A DNA stretch of 41,233 nucleotides from Prochloron sp. SulCav_FS08_3_32_3330 (GCA_020721205.1 DYNF01000030.1:1-41233); one strand, 5' to 3'. Positions 33,514 to 41,233 are shown, counted from the first letter of the stretch. Numbers and translations are program-made. Notes: generated by a model not told the origin, from the sequence alone.

Positions 33514-34029
33514 ATGCTATTAACAAACTATCGAAAAAAAACTCTATCTAATTTAATTTTATCTGCCGTTATTTTTCTGGCAATTAGTATTGTTACTATT
33601 ACGGTTTTTCCTAGTATAACTTTAGCCGTAGATTATAATAAACAGACTTTAATTAACTCAGATTTTTCTCATCAAGATTTAACCGATTCAAGTTTTGATC
33701 ATGCTAATCTAAAAGGAAGTAATTTAAGCTTTTCAAATTTAAAAGGGGTAAGATTTTTTGGTGCTTTTTTATCTGGGGCAAATTTGGAAGGATCAGATTT
33801 AAGTTATGCGGTATTAGATGGCACTCGTTTAACTAAAGCTAACTTAAAAAATGCCGTATTAGAAGGGGCATTTATGACTAATATTTTAATAGAAAATGCG
33901 ACTATTGAAGGGGCAGATTTTACTGATGTTTTATTGCGTCGAGATCTACAAGAAAAACTTTGTAAAATTGCCACAGGTACAAATCTAACTACAGGAAGAA
34001 ATACCAGAGAAACTTTATTTTGTGATTAA
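33514..34029 (+). CDS. Thylakoid-lumen-type pentapeptide-repeat protein
   Basis: 171 residues. AAAGGAG (33501-33507) gives a secure start. A signal peptide (about 1-38, with LILSAVIFLAISIVTITVF and an SITLAVD cleavage region) predicts lumen or periplasm. Residues about 45-130 contain about 17 pentapeptides. The C-terminal cap RRDLQEKLCKIATGTNLTTG, followed by NTRETLFCD with two cysteines, resembles the cap of plant thylakoid lumenal pentapeptide proteins (TL15/TL17 group) as I recall them. This supports an ancient photosynthetic-lineage family. The cysteines could form a disulfide. Function not known. A family-2 palindrome follows. Confidence 0.82.
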   Translation: MLLTNYRKKTLSNLILSAVIFLAISIVTITVFPSITLAVDYNKQTLINSDFSHQDLTDSSFDHANLKGSNLSFSNLKGVRFFGAFLSGANLEGSDLSYAVLDGTRLTKANLKNAVLEGAFMTNILIENATIEGADFTDVLLRRDLQEKLCKIATGTNLTTGRNTRETLFCD

Positions 34030-34038
34030 TAAAAAAGG

Positions 34039-34115
34039 TTTGTTGTTGGGCTTCAGCCCCACTTTTATTCATAAATAACAAGAAAAACTTAAAGTGCTAA
34101 AGCCCAACAACGAAC
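34039..34115. repeat. Family-2 palindromic element
   Basis: The left arm TTTGTTGTTGGGCTTCAGCC (34039-34058, continuing CCACTT) pairs with the right arm at 34092-34115 (AAGTGCTAAAGCCCAACAAC, continuing GAAC). The loop is 27 bases. It lies between the lumenal pentapeptide gene and the kinase gene. Confidence 0.75.
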
Positions 34116-34164
34116 AAAATTATAGACTATAATAGGATTATCATTAATTTGTGGAGTAGAAACT

Positions 34165-35553
34165 ATGAATAACTACCCTGAATCTCAACTTACTGAATAT
34201 CAAGAAAAAGGTTATCAAATTCAAGAAATATTAGGCACAAATAAAGCCGGAGGTAGAGTTACTTATTTAGCCACAGAAACTCACCAAAATAAACCTGTAG
34301 TAATTAAAGAATTTCAATTTGCAAAAAGTCAGTCAACATGGTCTGATTATGAAGCTTATGAGAGAGAAATTCAAGTATTAAAACAACTTTCTTATCCGAA
34401 TATTCCCCAATATTTAGCAACGATTGAAACTCCTTGCGGTTTTGCTTTAGTGCAGGAATATAAAAAAGCGATTCCTCTCTCACAAATTGAGGATTTAACT
34501 TTAGATGAAATTAAAGAAATTGCTACTCAAATATTAGAAATTTTAGTTTATTTACAAAGTCATAAACCCCCTATTTATCATCGAGATATTAAACCCGAAA
34601 ATATCTTAATTGATCGCACAAATAACCTTGAAGTTTATTTAATTGATTTCGGTTTTGCGCGTAAAGGGGGAGATAATATTGCGATGAGTAGCGTTGTTAA
34701 AGGTACTTTAGGTTTTATGCCTCCCGAACAATTATATAATCAAAAATTAACTAATGCTTCGGATCTTTATAGTTTGGGGATGACTTTGATAAGTTTATTA
34801 ACGAAAACTGCTTCTTATAAAATTGGGGAATTAATTGATCATCAAGGTAAATTAAATTATAAAAAACATTTAGCTTTTAATCTGGAGAGAAAGTTAATTA
34901 AATGGTTAGATAAAATGATTGAAACTAATCTAAATTATCGTTTTCCTGATGCTCAAACTGCTTTAAGTGCGTTAAAAAATCTGAATAATTTTTCATGGTT
35001 AGCTTTACCTAAACCTGCTTTAATATCTGGTATTAGTAAAAGTTTAATTGTTGTAATTTTATTATTATTTGGATATCATTTATTTAATAATAAAAATTCT
35101 AAACCTCCTATTGTAACTGATCCTATTATTGAAAATCCTGATCCTGATATTTTAGTCGAACAATTAAAACAAACAAAACAATGTATAAAATGTGATTTAA
35201 GCGGAGTTAATTTATCGGCAATGTATTTAGAAGGTGTTAATTTAGAAGGTGCTACATTAACTAATGCTAACTTAAAAGGAATACATTTAAAAAATGCTAA
35301 TTTAACCAATGCTAATTTAACCAATACTGATTTAACCAATGCTGATTTAACCAATGCTAATTTAACCAATGCTAAATTAAACAATGCTGATTTAACTGAA
35401 AGTTATTTTGGAAATGCTGATTTAATAAATGCTAAATTAAACAATGCTAATTTAACGAAAACAGATTTTGTTAATGCTGATTTAAGGGGGGCAAAAATTA
35501 ACCTAAATGAAATAAAAGATGATAATTTAAAAGGGGCAATTTTACCAGAATAG
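34165..35553 (+). CDS. Membrane serine/threonine kinase fused to a pentapeptide-repeat domain
   Basis: 462 residues. Kinase domain (about 15-275): ATP-binding LGTNKAGGRVTYLA (23-36), VAIK-type Lys48 (VVIKEF), HRDIKPENIL (139-148), DFGFA (161-165) and MPPEQL (185-190). The glycine loop is weak (GTNKAGG) but the catalytic residues are intact. A membrane helix (about 289-306) leads to a short linker, a cysteine pair (C340, C343 in TKQCIKCDLS) and about 20 pentapeptides (345-460). The pentapeptide part should lie outside the cytoplasm. The plan recalls cyanobacterial SpkB-type kinases that end in pentapeptides, but the N-terminal cysteine motif of SpkB is absent. Confidence 0.88.
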   Translation: MNNYPESQLTEYQEKGYQIQEILGTNKAGGRVTYLATETHQNKPVVIKEFQFAKSQSTWSDYEAYEREIQVLKQLSYPNIPQYLATIETPCGFALVQEYKKAIPLSQIEDLTLDEIKEIATQILEILVYLQSHKPPIYHRDIKPENILIDRTNNLEVYLIDFGFARKGGDNIAMSSVVKGTLGFMPPEQLYNQKLTNASDLYSLGMTLISLLTKTASYKIGELIDHQGKLNYKKHLAFNLERKLIKWLDKMIETNLNYRFPDAQTALSALKNLNNFSWLALPKPALISGISKSLIVVILLLFGYHLFNNKNSKPPIVTDPIIENPDPDILVEQLKQTKQCIKCDLSGVNLSAMYLEGVNLEGATLTNANLKGIHLKNANLTNANLTNTDLTNADLTNANLTNAKLNNADLTESYFGNADLINAKLNNANLTKTDFVNADLRGAKINLNEIKDDNLKGAILPE

Positions 35554-35669
35554 ACAAACTTTTTGCATAAAAATTTAAAGTTATCATGATAAATCATTTT
35601 AATTAACCTATTCTTTTAAATTTAATTTATGTCAAAAACCCGACTTTTTCAACTATATTTTTCAATTGA

Positions 35670-36077
35670 TTATTGAGAAATTAACCAATTTTCTAATTGT
35701 AAATCTTTAACTCTAGTTAAATCACTATCATGAGAAACTAAAATTAAATCATGAATGATCGCAGTAGCGGCGATTAAAATATCAGCATCTTGAATAATTT
35801 TACCTCTACTTTTTAAATCAGCATGAATTTCTGATGCTTTTTCAAAAATTCTGAGATCATCTAAATACAAAATCGGATAATCTTGACAAAATTGTTGAAA
35901 TAATGTCAATTTTCGGGTAGCATTTGTTCTTAAAAGACCTCTTTTAATTTCATAATAAGTCATGCCACTAATAGCAATAATTTTGCCTTGACGACGTATT
36001 TCTGAAATTTTTAATCCTACTTTAAGATTCTGTTTTAATGAGGCTGAAACAATATTTGTATCTAATAAGTAACTCAT
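35670..36077 (-). CDS. VapC-type PIN-domain toxin
   Basis: 135 residues. PIN nuclease acidic residues are in place: D6 (YLLDTNIVS), E43 (YYEIKRG), and D97/D99 in IIQDADILIAATA, with a distal HDSDL (D117). VapC toxins cut tRNA or other RNA. Its ATG follows the stop codon of the upstream gene without a gap (TAAATG), and its ribosome binding site, AGAGGA, lies in the end of that gene. This gives translational coupling typical of toxin-antitoxin pairs. Confidence 0.88.
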   Translation of the reverse strand: MSYLLDTNIVSASLKQNLKVGLKISEIRRQGKIIAISGMTYYEIKRGLLRTNATRKLTLFQQFCQDYPILYLDDLRIFEKASEIHADLKSRGKIIQDADILIAATAIIHDLILVSHDSDLTRVKDLQLENWLISQ

Positions 36078-36371
36078 TTAATTTCCTCTTTTTACCGAAT
36101 CATCAAAAAGTGCCATTTCTTCAGGAGTAAAATCATTTAACATTCCTGAAACTAAATATAATGATAAAATACTTTTAATTCTTTTGGTTAATTCTTGTTC
36201 AGAAATACTATTAACATCTGGCACGGCTAACGGGGTAAAAGTTTCATTAATTACTGTGATCATTTCCTCTAAATTTAGATTTTCTTGATAAATAGGATTA
36301 TTGTTAATTAAAGTTTCAACAATTTTCGTTAATTTCTGACAATTAGTTTGATAATTTATTACTTGAGTCAT
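36078..36371 (-). CDS. Putative antitoxin of the VapC module (unfamiliar family)
   Basis: 97 residues, directly upstream of and coupled to the VapC gene. The sequence is acidic to neutral and helical (KLTKIVETLINNNPIYQENL, then LNLEEMITVINETFTPLA). It ends with LNDFTPEEMALFDDSVKRGN, the sort of C-terminal acidic/hydrophobic peptide that occupies the toxin active site. No ribbon-helix-helix, AbrB or Phd DNA-binding domain is recognisable. The antitoxin role is inferred from position and size. The gene starts 107 bases from the plus-strand TTG at 36478 and 176 bases from the ATG at 36547. Confidence 0.65.
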   Translation of the reverse strand: MTQVINYQTNCQKLTKIVETLINNNPIYQENLNLEEMITVINETFTPLAVPDVNSISEQELTKRIKSILSLYLVSGMLNDFTPEEMALFDDSVKRGN

Positions 36372-36546
36372 AATTCATCTAGCCTCCAATATAATTTTTA
36401 TTGATCATTTTGATATTGCTATTATAGCATCTTCAAACAAATATCAACCATGATTTTCTTCTCAAAAATTAACAAATTTGTTCACAGATACCAAAAAAAG
36501 AGATAATAGACTTTTGTTGTTATGGATATTTTTTAAACGAATCACT

Positions 36547-37536
36547 ATGGAAACTCAACCCTTAAAAATTGGTGTCTTAGGTTTTGGCGGTTTAGGTCAA
36601 GCCAGTGCTAGAATCTTAGAAGCTAAACAAGAAATGCGTTTAGTCGCTGTCGCTGATCAACATGGCTATGCGATCGCCCCTGAAGGCTTAAATATTGATC
36701 AGGCGATCGCTACCTACTACGAAAAAGGCTCGATCGGCTATTTAGAAAATAATGGCACTTTAAGCAATCAGAGTATTGAGGAATTAATCCAAAAAGCCGA
36801 TGTAGATGGCTATTTTCTCGCTTTACCTAACCTTCCTAATACTTTTATGGCTGATATTACTCGTTTGTTTATCAAGTCAGGTTGGCAAGGTGTGTTAGTT
36901 GACGCTCTCAAACGTACCTCCGCTATGGAACAAATGCTCACATTAAAAGGAGATTTAAAACAAGCTGGAATTACCTATATGACAGGCTGTGGAGCAACTC
37001 CCGGATTATTAACGGCGGCGACTGTCATTGCTTCACAAAGTTTTCAAGAAATCCACAGCGTAAAAATTACTTTTGGCGTAGGTATTGCTAACTGGGAGGC
37101 TTACCGTGCCACAATCAGAGAAGATATTGGACATTTACCCGGCTACACCGTAGATCAGGCTAAAGCGATGAGTGATGAGGAAGTTGAGGCTTTACTAGAT
37201 AAAACTAACGGTATCCTCACATTAGAAAATATGGAACACGCTGATGATCTCATGTTAGAATTAGCCGGAATTTGTGAGCGTGATCAAGTAACCGTTGGAG
37301 GGGTAGTAGATACTCGCAATCCACAGAAACCTCTTAGTACAAATGTACAAATAACGGGACGTACTTTTGAAGGGAAAATTTCCACTCATACCTTTACATT
37401 AGGGGATGAAACCAGTATGGCGGCGAATGTGTGCGGTACAGCTTTTGGTTATTTAAAAGCAGGAATAAATTTACATCGTCAAGGAAATTATGGTTTATTT
37501 ACAGCCGCAGAAATAATGCCTCAATTTGTGCGGTAA
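36547..37536 (+). CDS. Saccharopine dehydrogenase-like oxidoreductase
   Basis: 329 residues from ATG 36547. A longer frame opens with TTG at 36478, but the family N-terminus is [20 protein letters not shown], with a Rossmann GxGGxG dinucleotide motif. Later segments ([60 protein letters not shown]) match a cyanobacterial family annotated as saccharopine dehydrogenase-like. NAD(P) binding is likely and the substrate is unknown. HIP1 octamers occur inside the gene. A 17-bp inverted repeat follows. Confidence 0.8.
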   Translation: METQPLKIGVLGFGGLGQASARILEAKQEMRLVAVADQHGYAIAPEGLNIDQAIATYYEKGSIGYLENNGTLSNQSIEELIQKADVDGYFLALPNLPNTFMADITRLFIKSGWQGVLVDALKRTSAMEQMLTLKGDLKQAGITYMTGCGATPGLLTAATVIASQSFQEIHSVKITFGVGIANWEAYRATIREDIGHLPGYTVDQAKAMSDEEVEALLDKTNGILTLENMEHADDLMLELAGICERDQVTVGGVVDTRNPQKPLSTNVQITGRTFEGKISTHTFTLGDETSMAANVCGTAFGYLKAGINLHRQGNYGLFTAAEIMPQFVR

Positions 37537-37544
37537 AATTTAGA

Positions 37545-37596
37545 TTTTAGATTTTGGATTTTTGCGATCAAGCTTGTAGAAATCCAAAATCTAAAA
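37545..37596 (+). terminator. Hairpin after the saccharopine dehydrogenase-like gene
   Basis: TTTTAGATTTTGGATTT (37545-37561) and its exact complement AAATCCAAAATCTAAAA (37580-37596) flank an 18-base loop. The stem is AT-rich, so termination strength is uncertain. The arms also look like heptamer-type repeats. Confidence 0.5.
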
Positions 37597-37694
37597 TAGT
37601 TTTAGTTAAGATTAAGCACAAAATAACTTCAGCATAATCTCACAGAAAAATATACAATCTTCATAGATTAAATTCAACATTAGTTAACTAAAAT

Positions 37695-38813
37695 ATGAAC
37701 TCTGGAATTGACTTACAAGACAATTTTATTAAAAGTCTAACCGATTTAGGACTTCCTGCGGATCTAGCAAAATTGCTGTGGATCCCTCTGCCATTATTTT
37801 TAATGATTATTGCGGCTACCGTAGGAGTATTAGTTTGTGTGTGGTTAGAGCGTAAAATTTCCGCCGCCGCCCAACAAAGGATCGGTCCTGAATATGCGGG
37901 ACCTTTAGGAGTTTTACAACCGATCGCCGACGGTTTAAAATTAGTATTTAAAGAAGATGTAATTCCGGCAAATGCGGATAAATGGCTTTTTACTTTAGGT
38001 CCGGCTTTAGTCGTTGTACCAGTATTTTTATCCTACTTAATTGTCCCTTTTGGACAAAATATTGTCATTACGGATCTTAATATTGGCATCTTTTTATGGA
38101 TCGCCTTATCAAGTATTGCCCCGATCGGGCTTTTAATGGCAGGTTATTCCTCTAATAATAAATATTCCCTCTTAGGAGGACTTAGAGCCGCCGCCCAGTC
38201 TATCAGTTATGAAATCCCTTTAGCTTTATCCGTACTAGCGGTGGTCATGATGTCTAACAGTTTAAGCACCATTGACATAGTACAACAACAGTCAGGTTAC
38301 GGCATTTTAGGCTGGAATATTTGGCGACAACCCGTCGGTTTTATCATCTTTTGGATAGCCGCTTTAGCCGAATGTGAAAGACTACCTTTTGATTTACCCG
38401 AAGCAGAAGAAGAAATCGTCGCCGGATATCAAACCGAATACTCAGGCATGAAATTTGGTTTATTTTACGTTGGCTCTTACGTTAATTTAACCTTATCAGC
38501 CCTCGTTTTTGCCGTTTTATATCTTGGAGGCTGGGAATTTCTGATTCCCATTGATAAATTAGCAGGATGGATTGGTGTAAGTGAGACCACACCTTGGTTA
38601 CAGGTACTTACCGCCTCTTTAGGTATCACCATGACCATTTTAAAAGCTTATTTCCTCGTCTTTCTAGCCATATTATTACGGTGGACAGTACCAAGAGTGC
38701 GTATTGACCAACTTCTTAATTTAGGTTGGAAATTCATGTTACCCGTATCCTTAGCAAATTTATTAATTACCGCCGCCTTAAAATTATCCTTTCCCTTTGC
38801 TTTTGGGGGCTAA
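37695..38813 (+). CDS. ndhA: NAD(P)H-quinone oxidoreductase subunit 1 (NDH-1 subunit NdhA)
   Basis: 372 residues, full length for cyanobacterial NdhA, with eight or nine hydrophobic segments. Signatures: [20 protein letters not shown] (about 50-69), [20 protein letters not shown], and the quinone-site loop [20 protein letters not shown] followed by [18 protein letters not shown]. It is the membrane subunit at the interface with the peripheral arm, where plastoquinone binds. In most cyanobacteria ndhI, ndhG and ndhE follow directly. Here a hairpin and fur follow, so the operon is split. Confidence 0.95.
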   Translation: MNSGIDLQDNFIKSLTDLGLPADLAKLLWIPLPLFLMIIAATVGVLVCVWLERKISAAAQQRIGPEYAGPLGVLQPIADGLKLVFKEDVIPANADKWLFTLGPALVVVPVFLSYLIVPFGQNIVITDLNIGIFLWIALSSIAPIGLLMAGYSSNNKYSLLGGLRAAAQSISYEIPLALSVLAVVMMSNSLSTIDIVQQQSGYGILGWNIWRQPVGFIIFWIAALAECERLPFDLPEAEEEIVAGYQTEYSGMKFGLFYVGSYVNLTLSALVFAVLYLGGWEFLIPIDKLAGWIGVSETTPWLQVLTASLGITMTILKAYFLVFLAILLRWTVPRVRIDQLLNLGWKFMLPVSLANLLITAALKLSFPFAFGG

Positions 38814-38817
38814 CTTT

Positions 38818-38866
38818 AGTGACCAGTGATCAGTGACCAGTGACCAGTGACCAGTGAACAGTGACC
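38818..38866. repeat. Seven heptamer units of AGTGACC type after ndhA
   Basis: 49 bases, seven units, five identical and two with one change (AGTGATC, AGTGAAC). The array begins four bases after the ndhA stop. Confidence 0.85.
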
Positions 38867-38870
38867 AAAT

Positions 38871-38905
38871 AAGACTTCCGAAATTTTGAAAATTTTGGAA
38901 GTCTT
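38871..38905 (+). terminator. Hairpin terminator after ndhA
   Basis: AAGACTTCCGAAATTTTGAA, with AAGACTTCC (38871-38879) pairing to GGAAGTCTT (38897-38905); the inner AT bases also pair. It is followed at 38908-38939 by TTTTGAA-type heptamers (complement of TTCAAAA). Confidence 0.65.
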
Positions 38906-38964
38906 AAATTTTGAATTTTGAATTTTGAATTTTGAATTATACCCTTGCCAATTATTCGATTAAA

Positions 38965-38984
38965 GATTATCATTGTCAATAATT
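38965..38984 (+). promoter_or_regulatory. Possible Fur box upstream of fur
   Basis: GATTATCATTGTCAATAATT resembles the 19-bp Fur consensus GATAATGATAATCATTATC at about 12 of 19 positions. It lies 23 bases before the fur start, which suits autoregulation. The AT-rich background makes chance matches likely. Confidence 0.35.
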
Positions 38985-39006
38985 AAAGTTTATTGAGAGT
39001 ATATTT

Positions 39007-39531
39007 ATGTTAACCCCCTACACAGCTAATTCATTAAAAGCCGAACTCAATTCCCGAGGGTGGCGACTCACCCCCCAGAGAGAACAGATCCTCCATGTAT
39101 TCCAGAATTTACCTAGAGGAGACCATTTAAGTGCAGAAGAACTCTTTATGTTACTAGAAAAAAGAGGAGAATTTATTAGTTTATCCACGATTTATCGCAG
39201 TGTAAAATTAATGTCTCGCATGGGAATTTTAAGAGAATTAGAATTAGCAGAAGGACACAAACATTATGAATTAAATCAACCCTATCAACATCATCATCAT
39301 TTAGTTTGTGTTCAATGTAATCGCACAATTGAATTTAAAAATGATTCCATTCTTAAACACAGTTTAAAACAAACAGAAAAAGAGGGGTTTCAATTAATTG
39401 ATTGTCAATTAACTGTCACCGCAATTTGTCCCGAAGCCATACGGATGGGGTGGCCCAGCACCCTACCAACTAACTGGACTTGTACTCGTAATATAGCTTT
39501 AAAAGAAAAACAAAATCAAGAAGAAGAATAA
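39007..39531 (+). CDS. fur: Ferric uptake regulator (Fur family, FurA-like)
   Basis: 174 residues. The winged-helix N-terminus has RGWRLTPQREQILHVF (17-32), ISLSTIYRSVKLMSRMGILR (57-76) as recognition helix, and HKHYELNQ. The metal region HHHHLVCVQC (95-104) and FKNDSILK follow. The C-terminus reads AICPEAIRMGWPSTLPTNWT, with a single Cys instead of the CxxC found in Anabaena FurA; I recall this variant in unicellular cyanobacterial Fur. Iron-responsive repression is expected. Zur or PerR identity is less likely but not excluded. Confidence 0.88.
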   Translation: MLTPYTANSLKAELNSRGWRLTPQREQILHVFQNLPRGDHLSAEELFMLLEKRGEFISLSTIYRSVKLMSRMGILRELELAEGHKHYELNQPYQHHHHLVCVQCNRTIEFKNDSILKHSLKQTEKEGFQLIDCQLTVTAICPEAIRMGWPSTLPTNWTCTRNIALKEKQNQEEE

Positions 39532-39532
39532 T

Positions 39533-39600
39533 TAAAATTCAAAATTCAAAATTCAAAATTCAAAATTGCGGTAACACATAACCAATAACCCATAACCAAT
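39533..39600. repeat. Heptamer repeats between fur and the SucD-like gene
   Basis: TTCAAAA units (39538-39567) are followed by ATAACCA/ATAACCC units (about 39576-39599). The latter abuts the stop codon of the minus-strand gene at 39601. Confidence 0.75.
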
Positions 39601-40479
39601 TTACAATAATTGCTTAATTAAACTAGGAATTTCCCTCAAAGAATGGGCAATAGGAATATTCGCATTTTTAAAAGCAGTAATTTTTTGGGAAAAAGTCACC
39701 GTTTCTGTCACTGGACTAGAAAGTTGTGTAGCAATAATTGTCGCCGCATCTTTAAAATTCACATCAACCGGAGTATTTTCCCCCGGAATATAAACCACAA
39801 CTGGTTTACTTATACAATTTTTGATATATTCAGCCGCCACTTCCTCTGTTTTTCCATGAGGATAACCAATTAAAACAATCGCAGAAGTCGCCGTATTTTC
39901 CTCTAAAATACTTAACCACTGTTCAAAATGAGAACCAATAATATCATCCGTACCTAAACTCACAGCAAGAGATTGACCTAAACCGCTTTTATTTAAAGCC
40001 AAAGCCGTTTCATAACTTAAACCATCACCACAGCTAATAATTCCAATATTCCCCGATTGATAATACTGAGGCTCATAAGTCCCCGCATACATTTTTCCGG
40101 GTAACATAATCCCCGTACTCCCCGGACCCAAAATCAGAGTATTAGTAGCCTGTACTTTTTTGAGTAATTTTACCATATCAAGGGGAGGAACACCCGAAGA
40201 AGCAATAATTAATTGTTTTATTCCCTGTGCGATCGCTTCAAGAGAGGCATCTAAAACTTGATAAGGATTAACAAAAATGACCGAGGTTTCCACATCTCCC
40301 ACCTCATTTAAAGCTTCTTCCACAAGGTCAAAAACAGGGATTCCATTCACATTTTCCCCACCATGTCCTACCCCTATCCCGGCTACCACATTAGTGCCAT
40401 AAGCCTTCATTTTAGTAGCATAATGAAGTCCTCTTGGCTCAGTAATTCCTTGAATTAAAATTTTACTTTCTGGTGTCAT
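39601..40479 (-). CDS. SucD-like CoA-binding protein lacking the phosphohistidine
   Basis: 292 residues, the length of succinyl-CoA synthetase alpha. The N-terminal CoA-binding Rossmann domain has ILIQGITEPRGLHYATKMKA and GVGHGGENVNGIPVFD. The second domain has IASSGVPPLDMVKLLKK, GPGSTGIMLPGKM, GIISCGDGLSYETALALNKS and KPVVVYIPGENTPVD. At the place where SucD has GHAGAII with the phosphorylated His, this protein reads FKDAATII, so His is replaced by Asp. The normal phosphotransfer chemistry is therefore unlikely. No beta-subunit gene is adjacent. Confidence 0.82.
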   Translation of the reverse strand: MTPESKILIQGITEPRGLHYATKMKAYGTNVVAGIGVGHGGENVNGIPVFDLVEEALNEVGDVETSVIFVNPYQVLDASLEAIAQGIKQLIIASSGVPPLDMVKLLKKVQATNTLILGPGSTGIMLPGKMYAGTYEPQYYQSGNIGIISCGDGLSYETALALNKSGLGQSLAVSLGTDDIIGSHFEQWLSILEENTATSAIVLIGYPHGKTEEVAAEYIKNCISKPVVVYIPGENTPVDVNFKDAATIIATQLSSPVTETVTFSQKITAFKNANIPIAHSLREIPSLIKQLL

Positions 40480-40593
40480 GATTAAATAAAAATAATGGGA
40501 ACATTGATCTGTCTAAATTTTAATCTATTTGATCTTTAATTAAGCTTTGACATAATGATAAAATAGAAAAAACTAGAATAAAAATTTATGATT

Positions 40594-41184
40594 ATGAGTA
40601 ATCCTGTCACCTTAGAAGATATATTCCAAATATTTGAAAGAGCGCAAAAAGAAACCGAGCGTCGTGCGGCGGAATTTGATCGCCGTTTAGCCGAGTCAAA
40701 AGCAGAAGCCGATCGCCGTGCGGCAGAAGCCGATCGCCGTCATGCAGAATGGGAAAACAATTTAGCCGAGTCAAAAGCAGAAGCCGATCGCCGTCATGCA
40801 GAATTGGAAAAATTAGTCGCTTCAGCTAATACCGCCGTTAACAATCTTACCAGTCGTTGGGGGCGTTTTGTGGAAAATTTAGTTGAACCCGCCGCCGTAA
40901 GAATTTTTCAAGAAAGAGGGATTGATGTGAAAGAAACTCACAAACGGATGAAGGTGAAACGGGGTGAGATTGAGATGGAAATAGATATTTTTGTAGTAGA
41001 TGATTATGAAGCCGTAGCGATTGAAGTGAAATCTCATCTTACTCAAGAAGCAGTAGATGAATTTCTAACAGATTTAACCCAATTTAAACAAGCATTTCCT
41101 GTCTATAGAAATTTTCGGATTTATGGAGCAGTAGCGGGGATCGAAATTGATGAAAATGTGGATCGTTATGCTTATAAACAGTAG
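40594..41184 (+). CDS. DUF3782/PD-(D/E)XK-like protein, probably C-terminally truncated
   Basis: About 196 residues from ATG 40594 (an in-frame ATG at 40588 is also possible). The N-terminal coiled coil has repeats of ESKAEADRR and AEADRRHAE type (about 24-74), encoded by near-identical DNA units rich in GCCGATCGCC. The C-terminal domain (about 88-198) has SRWGRFVENLVEP and a nuclease-like core MEIDIFVVDD (D133), then AIEVKSH (E146, K148). I recall homologues continuing about 15-20 residues beyond YAYKQ; here a stop follows at once and a repeat-like sequence begins 19 bases later. Function unknown. Confidence 0.75.
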   Translation: MSNPVTLEDIFQIFERAQKETERRAAEFDRRLAESKAEADRRAAEADRRHAEWENNLAESKAEADRRHAELEKLVASANTAVNNLTSRWGRFVENLVEPAAVRIFQERGIDVKETHKRMKVKRGEIEMEIDIFVVDDYEAVAIEVKSHLTQEAVDEFLTDLTQFKQAFPVYRNFRIYGAVAGIEIDENVDRYAYKQ

Positions 41185-41203
41185 ATGGAAAAGTTTTTTC
41201 AAA

Positions 41204-41233
41204 AGGGCGATGCCACAGGCAACGCTGCGCGGT
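41204..41233. repeat. Start of a GGCGATGCC-type cyanobacterial repeat
   Basis: GGGCGATGCCACAGGCAACG, continuing CTGCGCGGT, resembles a GC-rich palindromic repeat common between cyanobacterial genes. It is far richer in GC than its surroundings and runs off the window end. Confidence 0.5.

Noticed and set aside
35076-35597. Antisense frames opposite the kinase's pentapeptide part
   Set aside because: Same cause: 15-bp repeats keep the opposite strand free of stops. No ribosome binding site.
36478-36546. TTG start adding 23 residues to the saccharopine dehydrogenase-like protein
   Set aside because: The extension is not family-like and the Rossmann strand begins shortly after the ATG at 36547.

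Overview
The window is a piece of an AT-rich cyanobacterial chromosome, probably from a unicellular member of the Geminocystis/Cyanobacterium group. The placement rests on gene content: psb28, ndhA, nifJ with a dihydroorotate-dehydrogenase-like neighbour, hypE, DUF3082, HpsJ-type, HetZ-related and pentapeptide-repeat genes. It also rests on the many HIP1 octamers (GCGATCGC) inside coding regions and on intergenic DNA full of heptanucleotide tandem repeats. I saw no rRNA, tRNA, CRISPR array, prophage or complete transposase gene. The species assignment is inference.

Layout. 1-7.1 kb: a RelE-type toxin whose start codon lies in the end of a repeat element, a secreted pentapeptide/TPR protein, a small secreted peptide, a DUF4112 membrane protein, a large coiled-coil/pentapeptide protein, a 570-bp nest of inverted-repeat elements, aspartase and a 47-residue four-cysteine peptide. 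7.1-14.6 kb: a degenerate Nudix protein, psb28, an alpha/beta hydrolase overlapping hypE, a pilin-like gene, nusB-DUF502-hpsJ on the minus strand, then cysteine synthase and a small membrane protein between two near-identical terminators. 14.6-20.4 kb: fermentation/redox genes (dihydroorotate-dehydrogenase-like protein and pyruvate:ferredoxin oxidoreductase) separated by a Uma2 gene and an inverted-repeat element. 21-30.3 kb: P-type ATPase, second Uma2 gene, rimM, panD, a HetZ-related gene followed by a PilB-N-domain gene, DUF3082, ispE and a small membrane protein. 30.5-36.4 kb: a beta-propeller protein with a triplicated helical domain, queF, yraN, a lumenal pentapeptide protein, a kinase fused to a pentapeptide helix, and a VapC toxin with an unfamiliar antitoxin. 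36.5-41.2 kb: a saccharopine-dehydrogenase-like protein, ndhA separated from its usual partners, fur, a SucD-like CoA-binding protein without the catalytic histidine, and a DUF3782-type protein that seems cut short by a repeat.

Function. The core genes are ordinary housekeeping: photosystem II assembly, NDH-1, sulfur, pantothenate, isoprenoid and queuosine metabolism, ribosome and transcription factors, and iron regulation. NifJ and HypE point to fermentative or hydrogen metabolism in the dark or without oxygen. The most unusual content is non-coding. At least four families of miniature inverted-repeat elements are nested in one another, abut stop codons and in one case supply a start codon. 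The largest family is built of four hairpins whose stems show paired, structure-preserving base changes between copies.
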